From Hymenobacter sp. HSC-4F20 (GTDB lineage Bacteria > Bacteroidota > Bacteroidia > Cytophagales > Hymenobacteraceae): DNA of 64,000 bases. The notes below the pieces were generated by a model. It saw only the letters and a program-made list of their open reading frames with translations. It did no database searches and was not told the DNA's origin. The first letter of the stretch is position 1; every line of letters begins with the position of its first letter. Where the stretch lies: contig NZ_JAHZTD010000001.1 of the NCBI RefSeq assembly GCF_019599275.1, positions 620,001 to 684,000 on the forward strand. The letters are read 5' to 3'. This document shows, piece after piece, positions 37,482 through 46,323 of this stretch. Position numbers and translations under genes: made by a program.

Positions 37482-37856
37482 CTAGGCTAGGGCGGGCCGG
37501 TTCATCCAGCGCCAGAACACTACCCCTCCGATGCTGTAGGCAACTACATCCAGGGGGTCGGCCGTCATGCGCGAGTTGAAAAACGGCATGATCAGCTCGA
37601 ACCACACGGCAATGACCACCCAGCTGGCTACTATCCAGGACACCGGCAATACAAAAGAAGGCTGTCGAAAGTAATACCGCCGCAAGATCCAGAGCAGCAC
37701 CGTGAGCTGCAGAGGCAAATCCACCAGATCAGCCAGGTGCGAGTTGATGAAGGTAGGGAGGGGCCAGAGGGGCCAGTGGCGGTTAACGGAGGCAAAGACA
37801 TACAAACACGTCCCGAGCACAAACAGCGGGTGGCGCAATTCCGCAGGCAGTTTCAT
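37482..37856 (-). CDS. Small VanZ-like membrane protein
   Basis: 124 aa from ATG 37854-37856 (MKLPAELRHPLFVLGTCLY). It has four hydrophobic segments and ends with FNSRMTADPLDVVAYSIGGVVFWRWM, where DP-x-DV-x-x-Y-x-x-G resembles the conserved tail of VanZ-like proteins. The function is unknown. The start overlaps the stop of the zinc-ribbon gene (ATGA). Confidence 0.65.
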   Translation of the reverse strand: MKLPAELRHPLFVLGTCLYVFASVNRHWPLWPLPTFINSHLADLVDLPLQLTVLLWILRRYYFRQPSFVLPVSWIVASWVVIAVWFELIMPFFNSRMTADPLDVVAYSIGGVVFWRWMNRPALA

Positions 37857-38143
37857 CCGGCCAGGGCCGTTACCAGCCACACCATGAAGGCCATGAGCGC
37901 CGCAAAAGCCAACTGTCCGCCCCGGATAATGTACTTGAAAAAGCGCATCACCGGCCCATCCTCGGGCTTAATCTCAATAAGCATAAACGAGGAAACCGGC
38001 TGTTCGGACAGCCGCTGCCGGGCCTGCTCGCTGGCCACGCGGTAGGGCTCCAGCACCTGCCCACAGTGCTGGCACAGGTCGGTGGGCTGCTGGCTCCACT
38101 CCGTCCAATGGCCGCAGTGCGGGCATTTTTTGGTGGCCTTCAT
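37853..38143 (-). CDS. Zinc-ribbon membrane protein
   Basis: 96 aa. The N-terminus has two CxxC pairs (KKCPHCGHWTEW and DLCQHCGQVL) forming a zinc ribbon, followed by a linker and one C-terminal membrane helix (GGQLAFAALMAFMVWLVTAL). It lies between the deaminase and the VanZ-like gene in one unit, with short spacing. The function is unknown. Confidence 0.7.
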   Translation of the reverse strand: MKATKKCPHCGHWTEWSQQPTDLCQHCGQVLEPYRVASEQARQRLSEQPVSSFMLIEIKPEDGPVMRFFKYIIRGGQLAFAALMAFMVWLVTALAG

Positions 38144-38155
38144 GCTGTCGCCTGC

Positions 38156-38590
38156 TTACAGCTCCATGATGTCCTCGTTCCAGAGCGTGGGCTCGGCCTG
38201 GATAAAGTCCTGCATCATCTGCACACACTCCGGCAGGTTCAGAACTTCCACTTCCACGCCATGCGACTCCAGAAAGGCCCGCGACTCCCCGAAGGTTTGA
38301 TCTTCTCCTACCACCACTTTCGGGATTTTGAACTGCACGATGGTCCCGGCGCACATGTAGCACGGCATCAGGGTGGTATAGAGCACGGTGTCGCGGTAGG
38401 AGCGTTGGCGGCCGGCGTTGAACAGAGCATCCATTTCGCCGTGCTTAATGGGGTTATCTTCCTGCACCCGCTTGTTGCGGCCGCGGCTTACAATCTCGTC
38501 GCCCCGGCGCAGCACCGAGCCAATGGGAATGCCGCCTTCTTTGCGTCCCTGAAGCGCCTCGTCGATGGCGGCCTGCATGAATTTGTCCAT
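38156..38590 (-). CDS. Cytosine deaminase-like enzyme (yeast FCY1 type)
   Basis: 144-aa zinc-dependent deaminase. The catalytic HxE is in IKHGEMDALF and the second zinc motif in LMPCYMCAG. The pattern GGIPIGSVL, RDTVLYTTLMPCYMC, IPKVVVGEDQTF, GVEVEVLNLPECVQMMQDFI and the C-terminal PTLWNEDI follows yeast cytosine deaminase Fcy1 closely and differs from bacterial guanine deaminase or TadA. The likely reaction is cytosine to uracil plus ammonia. ATG at 38588-38590, with a TACCTTTG promoter box 31 bp upstream. It is divergent from a low-GC orphan gene. Confidence 0.82.
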   Translation of the reverse strand: MDKFMQAAIDEALQGRKEGGIPIGSVLRRGDEIVSRGRNKRVQEDNPIKHGEMDALFNAGRQRSYRDTVLYTTLMPCYMCAGTIVQFKIPKVVVGEDQTFGESRAFLESHGVEVEVLNLPECVQMMQDFIQAEPTLWNEDIMEL

Positions 38591-38621
38591 AGTCTGGGAT
38601 GGAAATAGGTAAGAGAAAAAG

Positions 38622-38629
38622 CAAAGGTA
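38622..38629 (-). promoter_or_regulatory. -7 box TACCTTTG for the deaminase unit
   Basis: Exact TAnnTTTG match on the minus strand, in the 68-bp divergent gap before 38590. The expected leader is about 25 nt. Confidence 0.6.
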
Positions 38630-38658
38630 TTTTTACCGGTGTATAAAGCAGGTCAGTT

Positions 38659-39192
38659 ATGAAAAAACAGTTTGAATTGGAGTTACTTACAATTGATTGG
38701 TTAGAAAATACAGATGAAAAAGAAGACCTCTGCGCGCATGGTAACGTACTGGTACGCATAGGTTCTACTATTTTATCAGACTCTAAAAAGGGCAAGTGGA
38801 CGGTGAGTGCTGCTGCGCTGTTTTTGCTGCGCACAATTACCCAAAATCACACGGTCGCTGCTTCCGTCGGTGACCAACTGCTGCCCTGTTGCGGCTTTAC
38901 TATGTGGCCCGTTGCTGAATCAGACGACGTACTGGTATTTGGCTGCCCCAACGGAGTTGATTGGACGGTAGAGCATATCCCGGAAGGTGTGCAGCTAACT
39001 CCGCCCGGGGAAGAAAGTGTAGTGGTATCTACTGTAGAATATCAGGAAGCCGTGCTACAATTTGCCGATAAGGTATACGCCTTCTATCAAAGTAGTGAGC
39101 CTAAGCTACTGCCCACGGACCCAAACGATGCTGCCGGGTACGTAGCATTTTGGCGAGAGTGGCATCGGCGATACCAGCAATTCAGTTTATAA
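38659..39192 (+). CDS. Low-GC orphan protein, possibly immunity-like
   Basis: 177-aa soluble acidic protein. Features are WLENTDEKEDLCAHGNVLVRIG, KKGKWTVSAAALFLLRTI, FGCPNGVDWTVEHI and the C-terminal VAFWREWHRRYQQFSL. Base composition is clearly lower in GC than the neighbours, and the gene stands alone facing the AddB-like gene (the two stops nearly touch). Size, composition and the single-domain form are like many toxin-immunity proteins, but no toxin is present and no family was recognised. Confidence 0.65.
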   Translation: MKKQFELELLTIDWLENTDEKEDLCAHGNVLVRIGSTILSDSKKGKWTVSAAALFLLRTITQNHTVAASVGDQLLPCCGFTMWPVAESDDVLVFGCPNGVDWTVEHIPEGVQLTPPGEESVVVSTVEYQEAVLQFADKVYAFYQSSEPKLLPTDPNDAAGYVAFWREWHRRYQQFSL

Positions 39193-42100
39193 TTACCGGG
39201 CGCAAATGCCTTTGTAGGGGCAGTACTGGCACTTATCCAGGTCGTCGGTTTTGCGGATGGGCTCCTGAGGGTCGAGGATGCGGTTAACGAGCTGGCTCAG
39301 GAGCCGCTCGCTGTGCTGCACGAAATCCTGTCCGTCGGCGGTGAGGAAGCTCATGTCGGCCGACATGGGGCCGGCCCCGAGGTTGCGCAGGGAAATGATG
39401 GCGGCGTCGGCGGCGGGGCGGCCGCCCTGGGCCAGCAGAAAGCGGTAGAGCCAGAGCTGACGCACTTTGTCGGCGGCGGGAGTAGCATCCTGGAGCAGGC
39501 GCTGCACGGCATCGGCGGGGCCTTCGCCGCGCTTGAGCAGCTGCAGATTGTACTTCTCCACCATGCCGGTTTTGTAGTCGACTACCCGCAGGCGGCCGTC
39601 GGGCAGCTGGTCCACGCGGTCGGCAAAGCCTACTAGGCTTACGGGTAACTTTTCGCCAGTGGGCAAGGGCACGTACACGGTGGTTTGCAGGGCTTCTTCC
39701 TGGCTTTGGATGAGCAAGGGCAGCGCATCGGGTTGTTCGAGCAGGCTTTCGAGGTAGCGGCGTACGAGCTGGCTGGCCACTTGCCCCAACACGTGGTTGA
39801 GCCCCTCATCGGCGCGGGCATGGCGGCCCTCTTCCTCTCGGCGTAAGGCCTTGGCTACCATAATAGGCGCCAGTTTCACCAGGCCCGGAATATCCGGGGC
39901 CGTAACGGGCTGCTTGTTCAGCTGAAATGGGCCTAGCAGCTCCTCCAGCGCCTCGTGCACGACTGTGCCGAAGCCATCGGGGCCGAGGGCTTCTTCTACC
40001 TCATCGTTTTCTCTAAACCGGGCAACACGCTGAAAATAGAACTGTAAAGAACAGTTCAGGTACTGGTTCAGGGCGGTGGGCGAGAGGCCCTTGGTCAGCA
40101 CCTCGCGCAGGGCCAGCAGCATGCCGGTGTCTTTCTCCAGCACCAGGTCGGTGGTTTCATCGGAGGCTTCCAGGGCGGAGGCTCCGGCGTGCGTGGGGGG
40201 TAGGGCTTGCTCCGGTTCGGGCGAGGTCACGGTGAGGTCACGCAGCACGAGGCCTGGGTTCTGCACGGCCAAATCGTTTTCAATCTGGAGCAGAAAGCGG
40301 CTTCGCTCCCCGGTGCGGGTGCCCTCGGCCCCGGGCAGAATGTGCAGCAAATCAATTTGCCGCGCCCGTTGCAGCAGGCGCCAGAACTGGTGGGCCGTGG
40401 CCGATTCATGGTCGGCGTAGGTGGGGAGCTGGAACGTGGTCAGCACGTCGTAGGGGAACAGGGAGCTGTGGCGCTTGGGGGCCGGCAGCACGTTCTCGTT
40501 GCAGCTCAGAATGATAATGTGGTCGAAGTCGAGGGCGCGGGTTTCCAGCAGACCCATCACCTGCACATCGGCAATTGGCTCCCCACTGAAGGGTAGGCGG
40601 GTGGCCTTCATCTGCTCATAGAGAAACCGCCGGAACGAGCGCACCGACAGCCGCTGCTCCCGGCAATCAAACACCGAATCGAGCCGCTTTACCAGGGTGA
40701 AGAAGAGGTAGAGGTATTCCGCCTCAATGGCCGAATGCTGGTCTTGGTAGGCCTGCTTAAGCAGGTTGATAAGCGTATAGCAAGCGGCAATGATGTCGTC
40801 GCAGTTGTTCCAGGTAGCAAACAGGGCCCGCAGCAGCTCGTGGCCGCGGCCCAGCTCTACCAGCTCTTCGGCCGGCAGCAGCACGGCGTGGCGCTTCACA
40901 ATGGCCCGGCAGACGTGGTCGAGCAGGCCGTGGTGGCGGGTGTCTTCCTGCTTATCGAGCCAGTGCTGGTAGCGGCGCAAAAAGGGGTGCTGCAGCAGCT
41001 TGCTCACGGCCAGGTGATGGTAGCGCGGGACCCCGTAGCCGGTTTCCGGCGAGCCTTCCCGCACCCCAGTCAGGTGCACCTCAAACAGCAAATCCACCAG
41101 GTTAAACAGGGGCGTGCTCTGAAAATTGAGGCCCATCGTGACGTTGTACTCCGGCACGGCACCCAGGGGTAGGCCGTGGAGCACGGGCAGCAGCAGGGTT
41201 TCGTCGGGCAGTACCACCGCTACCTTGGCGCTGGGGTTCAACCTTCGGGACTCGGCCAGCAGCTGCCCGGCCACTTTGCCCTGCATGGAGGCGTTGGCCA
41301 CGCCCACGAAACGCACCTCCCGCGGCAGCCCGCGCAGCAGCTCGGCCGGACCGCCAAAGTTTTCCCACGGCAAATCGAACAGCTCCTGATACTCGCGCAG
41401 GTGCTGGCCGGCGCGGTTGGGCGAGCCACGTTCCAGGTAAAAGGCATCGGCATCGAAGAATACCTCCGCCCGCCGCGCCTTGCGCAGCAGCCGGATCAGC
41501 TTCTCCTCTGCCTTCGACAGCAAGCCTAACCCAATAAAGATGTGCTGAGGTAGCACTTCGTCCTTCTCCAGGCGGTCCTGCACCCGGTTCACGGCCAAGC
41601 GGTAGGCCAGGCCGGGGTAGGCCAGGTGGGTTTGCTCCATGCGGCGGCGCAGGCGGCGGTACACCTTCTCCAGGTCGTCCCAGAAGCGGAAGTAGGCCGC
41701 CGTGGTGCTCTGGGGCGAAGGCTCGGCGCCCAGCTCCCAGCGCTCCAGGGCCTTGGCCTGGCTTAGGTACTCAAACACCTTTTTGGGCGAGGCCAGGTTC
41801 TGGTCGAGGCTGGAAAAGTCCTGAAGCAGCAGCCCCGACCAGCCCACAAACTGGTCGAAATCCAGCTTGGGGTCGATGTCGCGCAGAATCTCGAACAGCA
41901 GCAGCTGCAGGGCAATGGGCTCCTCTACCTGCACGCCGGCCAGCTCCACCATGTAGTCTTCCATGGCCGCAATGCGCGGGCTCCACACGGCCTGCCCGGC
42001 CTCGGCGGCCAAGCTCAGCTCGTTTTGCAAATACACTACCGCCCGCCGCGTGGGCACCACCACCACCAAATCCGACAAGTCGCCCGAGGGGCCGTACTTC

Positions 42101-42195
42101 GCCACCAGTTCCCGGGCCATGCGCGTGAGGAAGGGGGTAGTATCGGGCCGGTTGGTGAGCGGGGCGAGGGTAGGGGAAGCAGGGGCGGTAATCAT
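39193..42195 (-). CDS. AddB-like helicase-nuclease subunit, PD-(D/E)XK family
   Basis: 1000-aa protein. The N-terminal helicase-like part has VVVVPTRRAVVYLQNELS but no intact Walker A, as in AddB-type inactivated helicases. The C-terminal RecB-like nuclease shows GFADRVDQLPDGRLRVVDYKTG (catalytic Asp and DYK). A 4Fe-4S staple is suggested by Cys in LNQYLNCSLQFYF together with KCQYCPYKGIC at the end. It should act with the AddA-like protein at 46324-49749 in double-strand-break resection. Four unrelated genes separate the two. A TACCTTTA box lies 6 bp upstream of the ATG at 42195. Confidence 0.88.
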   Translation of the reverse strand: MITAPASPTLAPLTNRPDTTPFLTRMARELVAKYGPSGDLSDLVVVVPTRRAVVYLQNELSLAAEAGQAVWSPRIAAMEDYMVELAGVQVEEPIALQLLLFEILRDIDPKLDFDQFVGWSGLLLQDFSSLDQNLASPKKVFEYLSQAKALERWELGAEPSPQSTTAAYFRFWDDLEKVYRRLRRRMEQTHLAYPGLAYRLAVNRVQDRLEKDEVLPQHIFIGLGLLSKAEEKLIRLLRKARRAEVFFDADAFYLERGSPNRAGQHLREYQELFDLPWENFGGPAELLRGLPREVRFVGVANASMQGKVAGQLLAESRRLNPSAKVAVVLPDETLLLPVLHGLPLGAVPEYNVTMGLNFQSTPLFNLVDLLFEVHLTGVREGSPETGYGVPRYHHLAVSKLLQHPFLRRYQHWLDKQEDTRHHGLLDHVCRAIVKRHAVLLPAEELVELGRGHELLRALFATWNNCDDIIAACYTLINLLKQAYQDQHSAIEAEYLYLFFTLVKRLDSVFDCREQRLSVRSFRRFLYEQMKATRLPFSGEPIADVQVMGLLETRALDFDHIIILSCNENVLPAPKRHSSLFPYDVLTTFQLPTYADHESATAHQFWRLLQRARQIDLLHILPGAEGTRTGERSRFLLQIENDLAVQNPGLVLRDLTVTSPEPEQALPPTHAGASALEASDETTDLVLEKDTGMLLALREVLTKGLSPTALNQYLNCSLQFYFQRVARFRENDEVEEALGPDGFGTVVHEALEELLGPFQLNKQPVTAPDIPGLVKLAPIMVAKALRREEEGRHARADEGLNHVLGQVASQLVRRYLESLLEQPDALPLLIQSQEEALQTTVYVPLPTGEKLPVSLVGFADRVDQLPDGRLRVVDYKTGMVEKYNLQLLKRGEGPADAVQRLLQDATPAADKVRQLWLYRFLLAQGGRPAADAAIISLRNLGAGPMSADMSFLTADGQDFVQHSERLLSQLVNRILDPQEPIRKTDDLDKCQYCPYKGICAR

Positions 42196-42201
42196 ACAGT
42201 G

Positions 42202-42209
42202 TAAAGGTA
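42202..42209 (-). promoter_or_regulatory. -7 box TACCTTTA for the AddB-like gene
   Basis: One mismatch to TAnnTTTG, on the minus strand, 6 bp before the start codon at 42195. Confidence 0.45.
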
Positions 42210-42297
42210 ACGCTGACCAGAGCAGAAAGCGTTTCCTTGCAGCGGCCAGTTGCTACCTTCGTCGGGTAAGTACTAGGGCCTTCGGGCAGTTATACAC

Positions 42298-42984
42298 GTG
42301 AAATTCAGCGTTCAGAAAACGAGCATTCTACCCGCTACTCTGCCTGCGGCAACTGCAGAGAGTAGGGTGGAGCGTGTGCTACACATAGTCTTGGCAGTAG
42401 CCCTTGGAATACCGGTGCTTCTCGTGGTGGGAGCGGTAAGCGTGATGGTTGGAGGGTTTGTGTGGCTGCTAGAGGGGGTGAAAAAGGTGCTGGGCCTGTC
42501 AGAAACAACTACCTCACCTTCGGCAACAAAGCCAGCTCCGCAGGATTTATTTAGTAAGGAGCAGCTCACCCTGAGCAGCGTGGATGTAGACTTAGAAGAG
42601 GAAGTAGGAGAGGCCTTTTCGGAGTGGTATCTCGATGCTTTGGGGCCCTACTCACCAGGAATCAGCCGGCTGATTACAACTCCTGAAATTCCTGGCTTGC
42701 ACGGGCAGCTGGTGGGGGCGTTGTGTCGGGAATGGCCTGACGGTATATTCCTCCAACTATTTGAGCCTACTATCAATCAGTCATCGGCCGGAACCTCGTG
42801 GTTGGTCTATCTGGAATTTGCTACCCTAAGTTTGCATAAACTAGAAGAGGTAGGTGGCTTCTACTTATCTGCGGATTACGCCGAACACGGTCTGTTTAAC
42901 GGCCAGGATGCTGATGGGGCGGTCATGCAGTTTCAAGTAGCAGGCATCGAAGATGCCTTCTTATCTTCTTCTATCATTCAGTAA
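42298..42984 (+). CDS. Hypothetical protein with one N-terminal membrane helix
   Basis: 228 aa from GTG 42298. One membrane segment (VLHIVLAVALGIPVLLVVGAVSVMV) is followed by a short linker and a soluble domain (EAFSEWYLDALGPYSPG, LHGQLVGALCREWPDGIFLQLFEP, TSWLVYLEFATLSLHKLEEVGGFYL). No family was recognised. GC is lower than average. The stop lies 7 bp before the next gene, suggesting a two-gene unit. Confidence 0.65.
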   Translation: MKFSVQKTSILPATLPAATAESRVERVLHIVLAVALGIPVLLVVGAVSVMVGGFVWLLEGVKKVLGLSETTTSPSATKPAPQDLFSKEQLTLSSVDVDLEEEVGEAFSEWYLDALGPYSPGISRLITTPEIPGLHGQLVGALCREWPDGIFLQLFEPTINQSSAGTSWLVYLEFATLSLHKLEEVGGFYLSADYAEHGLFNGQDADGAVMQFQVAGIEDAFLSSSIIQ

Positions 42985-42991
42985 AATCTTT

Positions 42992-44209
42992 ATGCCTCAC
43001 TCCTGGTGGCGCTTTTTGTTTATAAGCCTGGCACTTGCTGCCTCCTGCCAACCCTCAACGCCTACCGAACAGGGTACTACCCCGCCCCCGGTGCCCGATT
43101 CGATGCAACCAGCTGTGGTACTTCCTGCTCCGCGGGCGCCCGATACGGTAGACTGGATGGGTAAGGGACTTCCCGAAAAGGCTGCCACGGATACTACCTT
43201 CCAAATTGATGGGAAGCTGTACCGCCTGCGCCTGAGCGCCACGGCCGACTCGGCGCACATGCTGCGCGTGAAGGTAAGTGGGCGAACAGGCGAGGCATAT
43301 GCAGCCGACAGCAGCGCTCCGGAGCCTGAAGTGGTACAAGGTCCGGCCGGGCGCTATCTGATTCAGTTACAGGATGCTGCTGGGCGCACCGTGCTGCGGA
43401 AAGAGTTTCACAAGCCCGATTTCTATGCAGTAGCTCCCCCGGATGAGGTAGTGGTAAGTCTGCCGGCTCCCCCGCAGTTTCTGGGCTACTACCCCAACAT
43501 GGGGGGCTTAGCTTTCTGGCAGCTACTAGGTATTCCGGATAGTGATGTGGGCACCTATGTGTTTTACATGCTGGATCTGAGAGGGCAGGTACGAGAGCTA
43601 TCCTTTGGTAACCAGTTCGGAGAAGGCCGCGCCGACTGCGCCCCGCTGCCGGCCCCGGGAGGCGCCGCCTTTCTTACCTGTGACAGGCTGCTGCGGGTTG
43701 GCCGGCCGCCACTTCCGCTGCAGAAGCCCCACGCCGATTTAGCCCTGGCCCGGTTTCTTTCCGACAGCACGTTACTGACCATCTACCAGTACGGGGAGTA
43801 TGCCGTGACCTATGACAGCGCCGGCCACGCCGAAAGCATGGAGTGGAAAGTGCCCCCGCGTATGCAGAATCAGCCCAATGCTTTTGTGCTCAACTTTGAG
43901 GGAATGAAGCTGGCGCAATTTCGCTACCAAGGATTTTCTGAGGGCCTGGGCTACACCGTACCTCGCGCCTATGTGCCTACCACCGACACCTACTACCTCT
44001 TGGATGAGGAGCGAGGCCTGCAGCTGATAGACAAGAAAAATCCGACGGCTACCCGAGAAGTAAAGTTCCGGCAGATGAGTCGGTTTCGCTCGCCCCGCAA
44101 GCTTTCGGAGGTACGCTTTGTGCTTACTGCTGGCAGCCAGTATGAATTCTATGTGGATAAAAGCCGGCCGGAGCGGATTCGCTACCGCCGGCTGCCACTA
44201 GAAGGGTAG
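42992..44209 (+). CDS. Hypothetical lipoprotein
   Basis: 405 aa from ATG 42992. The leader WRFLFISLALAASC is a lipoprotein signal, followed by a proline/threonine-rich stretch (PSTPTEQGTTPPPVPD). The body is beta-rich: FQIDGKLYRLRLSAT, PAGRYLIQLQDAAGRTVL and LRGQVRELSFGNQFGEG, then a segment ending YLLDEERGLQLIDKKNPT. No domain was recognised. It starts 7 bp after the preceding membrane protein gene. Confidence 0.7.
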   Translation: MPHSWWRFLFISLALAASCQPSTPTEQGTTPPPVPDSMQPAVVLPAPRAPDTVDWMGKGLPEKAATDTTFQIDGKLYRLRLSATADSAHMLRVKVSGRTGEAYAADSSAPEPEVVQGPAGRYLIQLQDAAGRTVLRKEFHKPDFYAVAPPDEVVVSLPAPPQFLGYYPNMGGLAFWQLLGIPDSDVGTYVFYMLDLRGQVRELSFGNQFGEGRADCAPLPAPGGAAFLTCDRLLRVGRPPLPLQKPHADLALARFLSDSTLLTIYQYGEYAVTYDSAGHAESMEWKVPPRMQNQPNAFVLNFEGMKLAQFRYQGFSEGLGYTVPRAYVPTTDTYYLLDEERGLQLIDKKNPTATREVKFRQMSRFRSPRKLSEVRFVLTAGSQYEFYVDKSRPERIRYRRLPLEG

Positions 44210-44291
44210 GGGTGGAAAGCTCCTCCTTAACCCTACCCCCTCCGAAACACGTACCCCTTAGCAGAAATCAACCACCTGCTATTCTTTTCTA

Positions 44292-44795
44292 ATGGATCCT
44301 ACCCAACTCAGCCTTGAACTTCGGCACGGCCAGAGCGCCGACCTCAAGCGCCGCCGCTGGATTATTGGCCTTTCGATGCTTGGCGTGGCCGCGGGCCAAA
44401 TCGTGAGCCTCTACCAAACCGGCATCATCAAGCACCTGCCCGACCCACCCGTGGGCCCGTTCGATTCTGATAAGGTAGATGCCTCGGACTACGCCTACAA
44501 GCGCCTGGACACGCCCGACGCCCTGCCCATGATTGTGACGTATGGCCTCACGGCCAGCCTGGCCGGCGCCGGTGGGCTACACCGTGCCAGCAAGCAACCT
44601 CTGCTGCCGGTAGCTATGGGCGTTAAAACGCTGTTCGACTCACTGACTACCGTGAAGCTGGGCCAGGAGGAGTGGCAGGAAAACAAGGCATTGTGCTTTT
44701 ACTGCCAGGTAGCTACAGTGGCTTCATTTGCCTCTCTGGCCCTGGCGCTGCCCGAAGCTATAAAAGGCGTGAAAACCCTGCTGGCTCGCCGGTAA
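44292..44795 (+). CDS. VKOR-like membrane protein
   Basis: 167 aa with four hydrophobic helices (WIIGLSMLGVAAGQIVSLYQ; MIVTYGLTASLAG; LLPVAMGVKTLFDSLTTV; CQVATVASFASLALAL). The active-site-like pair CFYC lies at the start of the last helix, as in the vitamin K epoxide reductase family, which uses CxxC to make disulfides. The loop cysteine pair of longer VKOR proteins is absent, and these two cysteines are the only ones. Function therefore remains tentative. Confidence 0.6.
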   Translation: MDPTQLSLELRHGQSADLKRRRWIIGLSMLGVAAGQIVSLYQTGIIKHLPDPPVGPFDSDKVDASDYAYKRLDTPDALPMIVTYGLTASLAGAGGLHRASKQPLLPVAMGVKTLFDSLTTVKLGQEEWQENKALCFYCQVATVASFASLALALPEAIKGVKTLLARR

Positions 44796-44810
44796 CGGCA
44801 TACTTAGTTC

Positions 44811-44857
44811 AATACGAAAGAGGCCCGCGCTACTGTAGCGCGGGCCTCTTTCGTATT
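44811..44857. terminator. Bidirectional terminator, perfect 23-bp arms
   Basis: AATACGAAAGAGGCCCGCGC (from 44811) continues to 44833 and is the exact complement of 44835-44857, with A/T-rich ends on both sides. It lies between the convergent VKOR-like and MFS genes. Confidence 0.9.
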
Positions 44858-44876
44858 GGCCGCAGGTAGCCTTCTC

Positions 44877-46139
44877 TTAATGACCCGCGCCAACCAGGGG
44901 TTCGGTCGGGGCTTCTTGCGGGGCCGGTACTACGTAGGAAGCTAGGGAGCGGGTAAGCAGCAGCAAGCTTACCAGAATCAGCACTGCCCCCAGCACAAAG
45001 GGGGCGCCCGGGAAGTAAATGGGGGCCTTGGGGCCTGTGTAGTACGAAAATAGGTTGGTCATGAGGGGCGGGCCTACAATGGAGGTTACGCTCATCAGGC
45101 TGGTGAGGGCTCCTTGCAGTTCGCCCTGCTCGTTAGGCGGGACCTGGCCGGAAATAATGCCTTGCAGGGCCGGGCCCGCAATACCTCCCAGGCAGTAGGG
45201 CACCAGGAAGGCGAACATCATCCAGCCCTTGGAAGCAAAGGCAAACAGCACGAAGCCCACCGCGTACAGCAACATGCCCAGAAACACCGAGCGTTTAGGA
45301 CCCAGCAGCGGGTTGATGCGCCGGATCAGCAGGCCCTGTACCACGGCTACCAGCAAGCCCAGCGCGGCCAAAGAGTAGCCTACCCAGGCTTCATCCCACT
45401 TGAATTTCTCAATCACGTAGTACGACCACGTAGACTGCGTGGCGTGGGCCGCTACGTAAGTAAGCAGCAAAGAAGCCACCAGCCCGGTAATGACGGGGTA
45501 GCGCCGCAGCAATTTCAAGGAGCCGATAGGATTCGCCCGGGACCACTCAAACGTCCGGCGCTTATCCAGGGGTAGCGACTCGGGCAGCACAAAATACCCG
45601 TAGAGCACATTAAGCAGCGTAAGGCCGGCAGCGGCCAGAAACGGAACCTGGTGGCCGTACTTGCCCAGTACGCCGCCTACCAGCGGCCCCAGAATGAACC
45701 CCAGCCCGAAGGCCGCCCCCACCATACCAAAGTTCTGAGCCCGCTCTTCCGGCGCCGAAATGTCGGCAATATAGGCCGAAGCGGTTGTGAAGCTGGCCCC
45801 CATTACGCCGGCAATTAGCCGGCCGGCAAACAGCCACCCAATGTTTGGAGCAAAGGCCACCAGAAGGTAGTCTAGCCCAAAGCCCAGCAGAGAAAGCAGC
45901 AGCACGGGGCGCCGGCCAAACCGGTCGGAGAGGTTGCCCAACACCGGTGAAAACAGAAACTGCATCACGGCAAAAGCAAACACCAGCCAGCCGCCCACCC
46001 GTGCCGCCTCACTGACGCTACCCCCCGTAAGGTGGCGAATCAAGGCGGGCACTACGGGCACAATAATGCCAATGCCCGTGACATCGAGCAGCAGTGTCAG
46101 GAAAATAAAGCCCAGCGCGGCCTTACGTGGTGCAGCCAT
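44877..46139 (-). CDS. TetA-like MFS efflux transporter
   Basis: 420-aa twelve-helix MFS protein from ATG 46137-46139. Signatures of the TCR/Tet drug:H+ antiporter group are [19 protein letters not shown], the A-loop [15 protein letters not shown], and motif C-like [16 protein letters not shown]. This group also holds many chromosomal transporters that do not confer tetracycline resistance, so specificity is open. Upstream on the same strand is the AddA-like helicase. Confidence 0.88.
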   Translation of the reverse strand: MAAPRKAALGFIFLTLLLDVTGIGIIVPVVPALIRHLTGGSVSEAARVGGWLVFAFAVMQFLFSPVLGNLSDRFGRRPVLLLSLLGFGLDYLLVAFAPNIGWLFAGRLIAGVMGASFTTASAYIADISAPEERAQNFGMVGAAFGLGFILGPLVGGVLGKYGHQVPFLAAAGLTLLNVLYGYFVLPESLPLDKRRTFEWSRANPIGSLKLLRRYPVITGLVASLLLTYVAAHATQSTWSYYVIEKFKWDEAWVGYSLAALGLLVAVVQGLLIRRINPLLGPKRSVFLGMLLYAVGFVLFAFASKGWMMFAFLVPYCLGGIAGPALQGIISGQVPPNEQGELQGALTSLMSVTSIVGPPLMTNLFSYYTGPKAPIYFPGAPFVLGAVLILVSLLLLTRSLASYVVPAPQEAPTEPLVGAGH

Positions 46140-46323
46140 AATCACGGAGTTAAGCGAATTAGGTGGGCTGCCCGGGCTCTACACCCGCGTATGCCCCCGT
46201 CAATACCGGGTAAAGATAGACGGGGCATCGTCCACTCGGGCAACCTGGGCTTATTTCTTCTGTGCTACCCCAGGCAACCGAACGGCCACCAGTCGCCGCT
46301 ACAGCAAGCAGGGCGGTTACGGG

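Noticed and set aside
44877-46139. Tetracycline-resistance island
   Set aside because: The MFS protein has the Tet-like group signature, but composition matches the genome and no mobile genes or tetR regulator are adjacent, so it is likely a chromosomal transporter.
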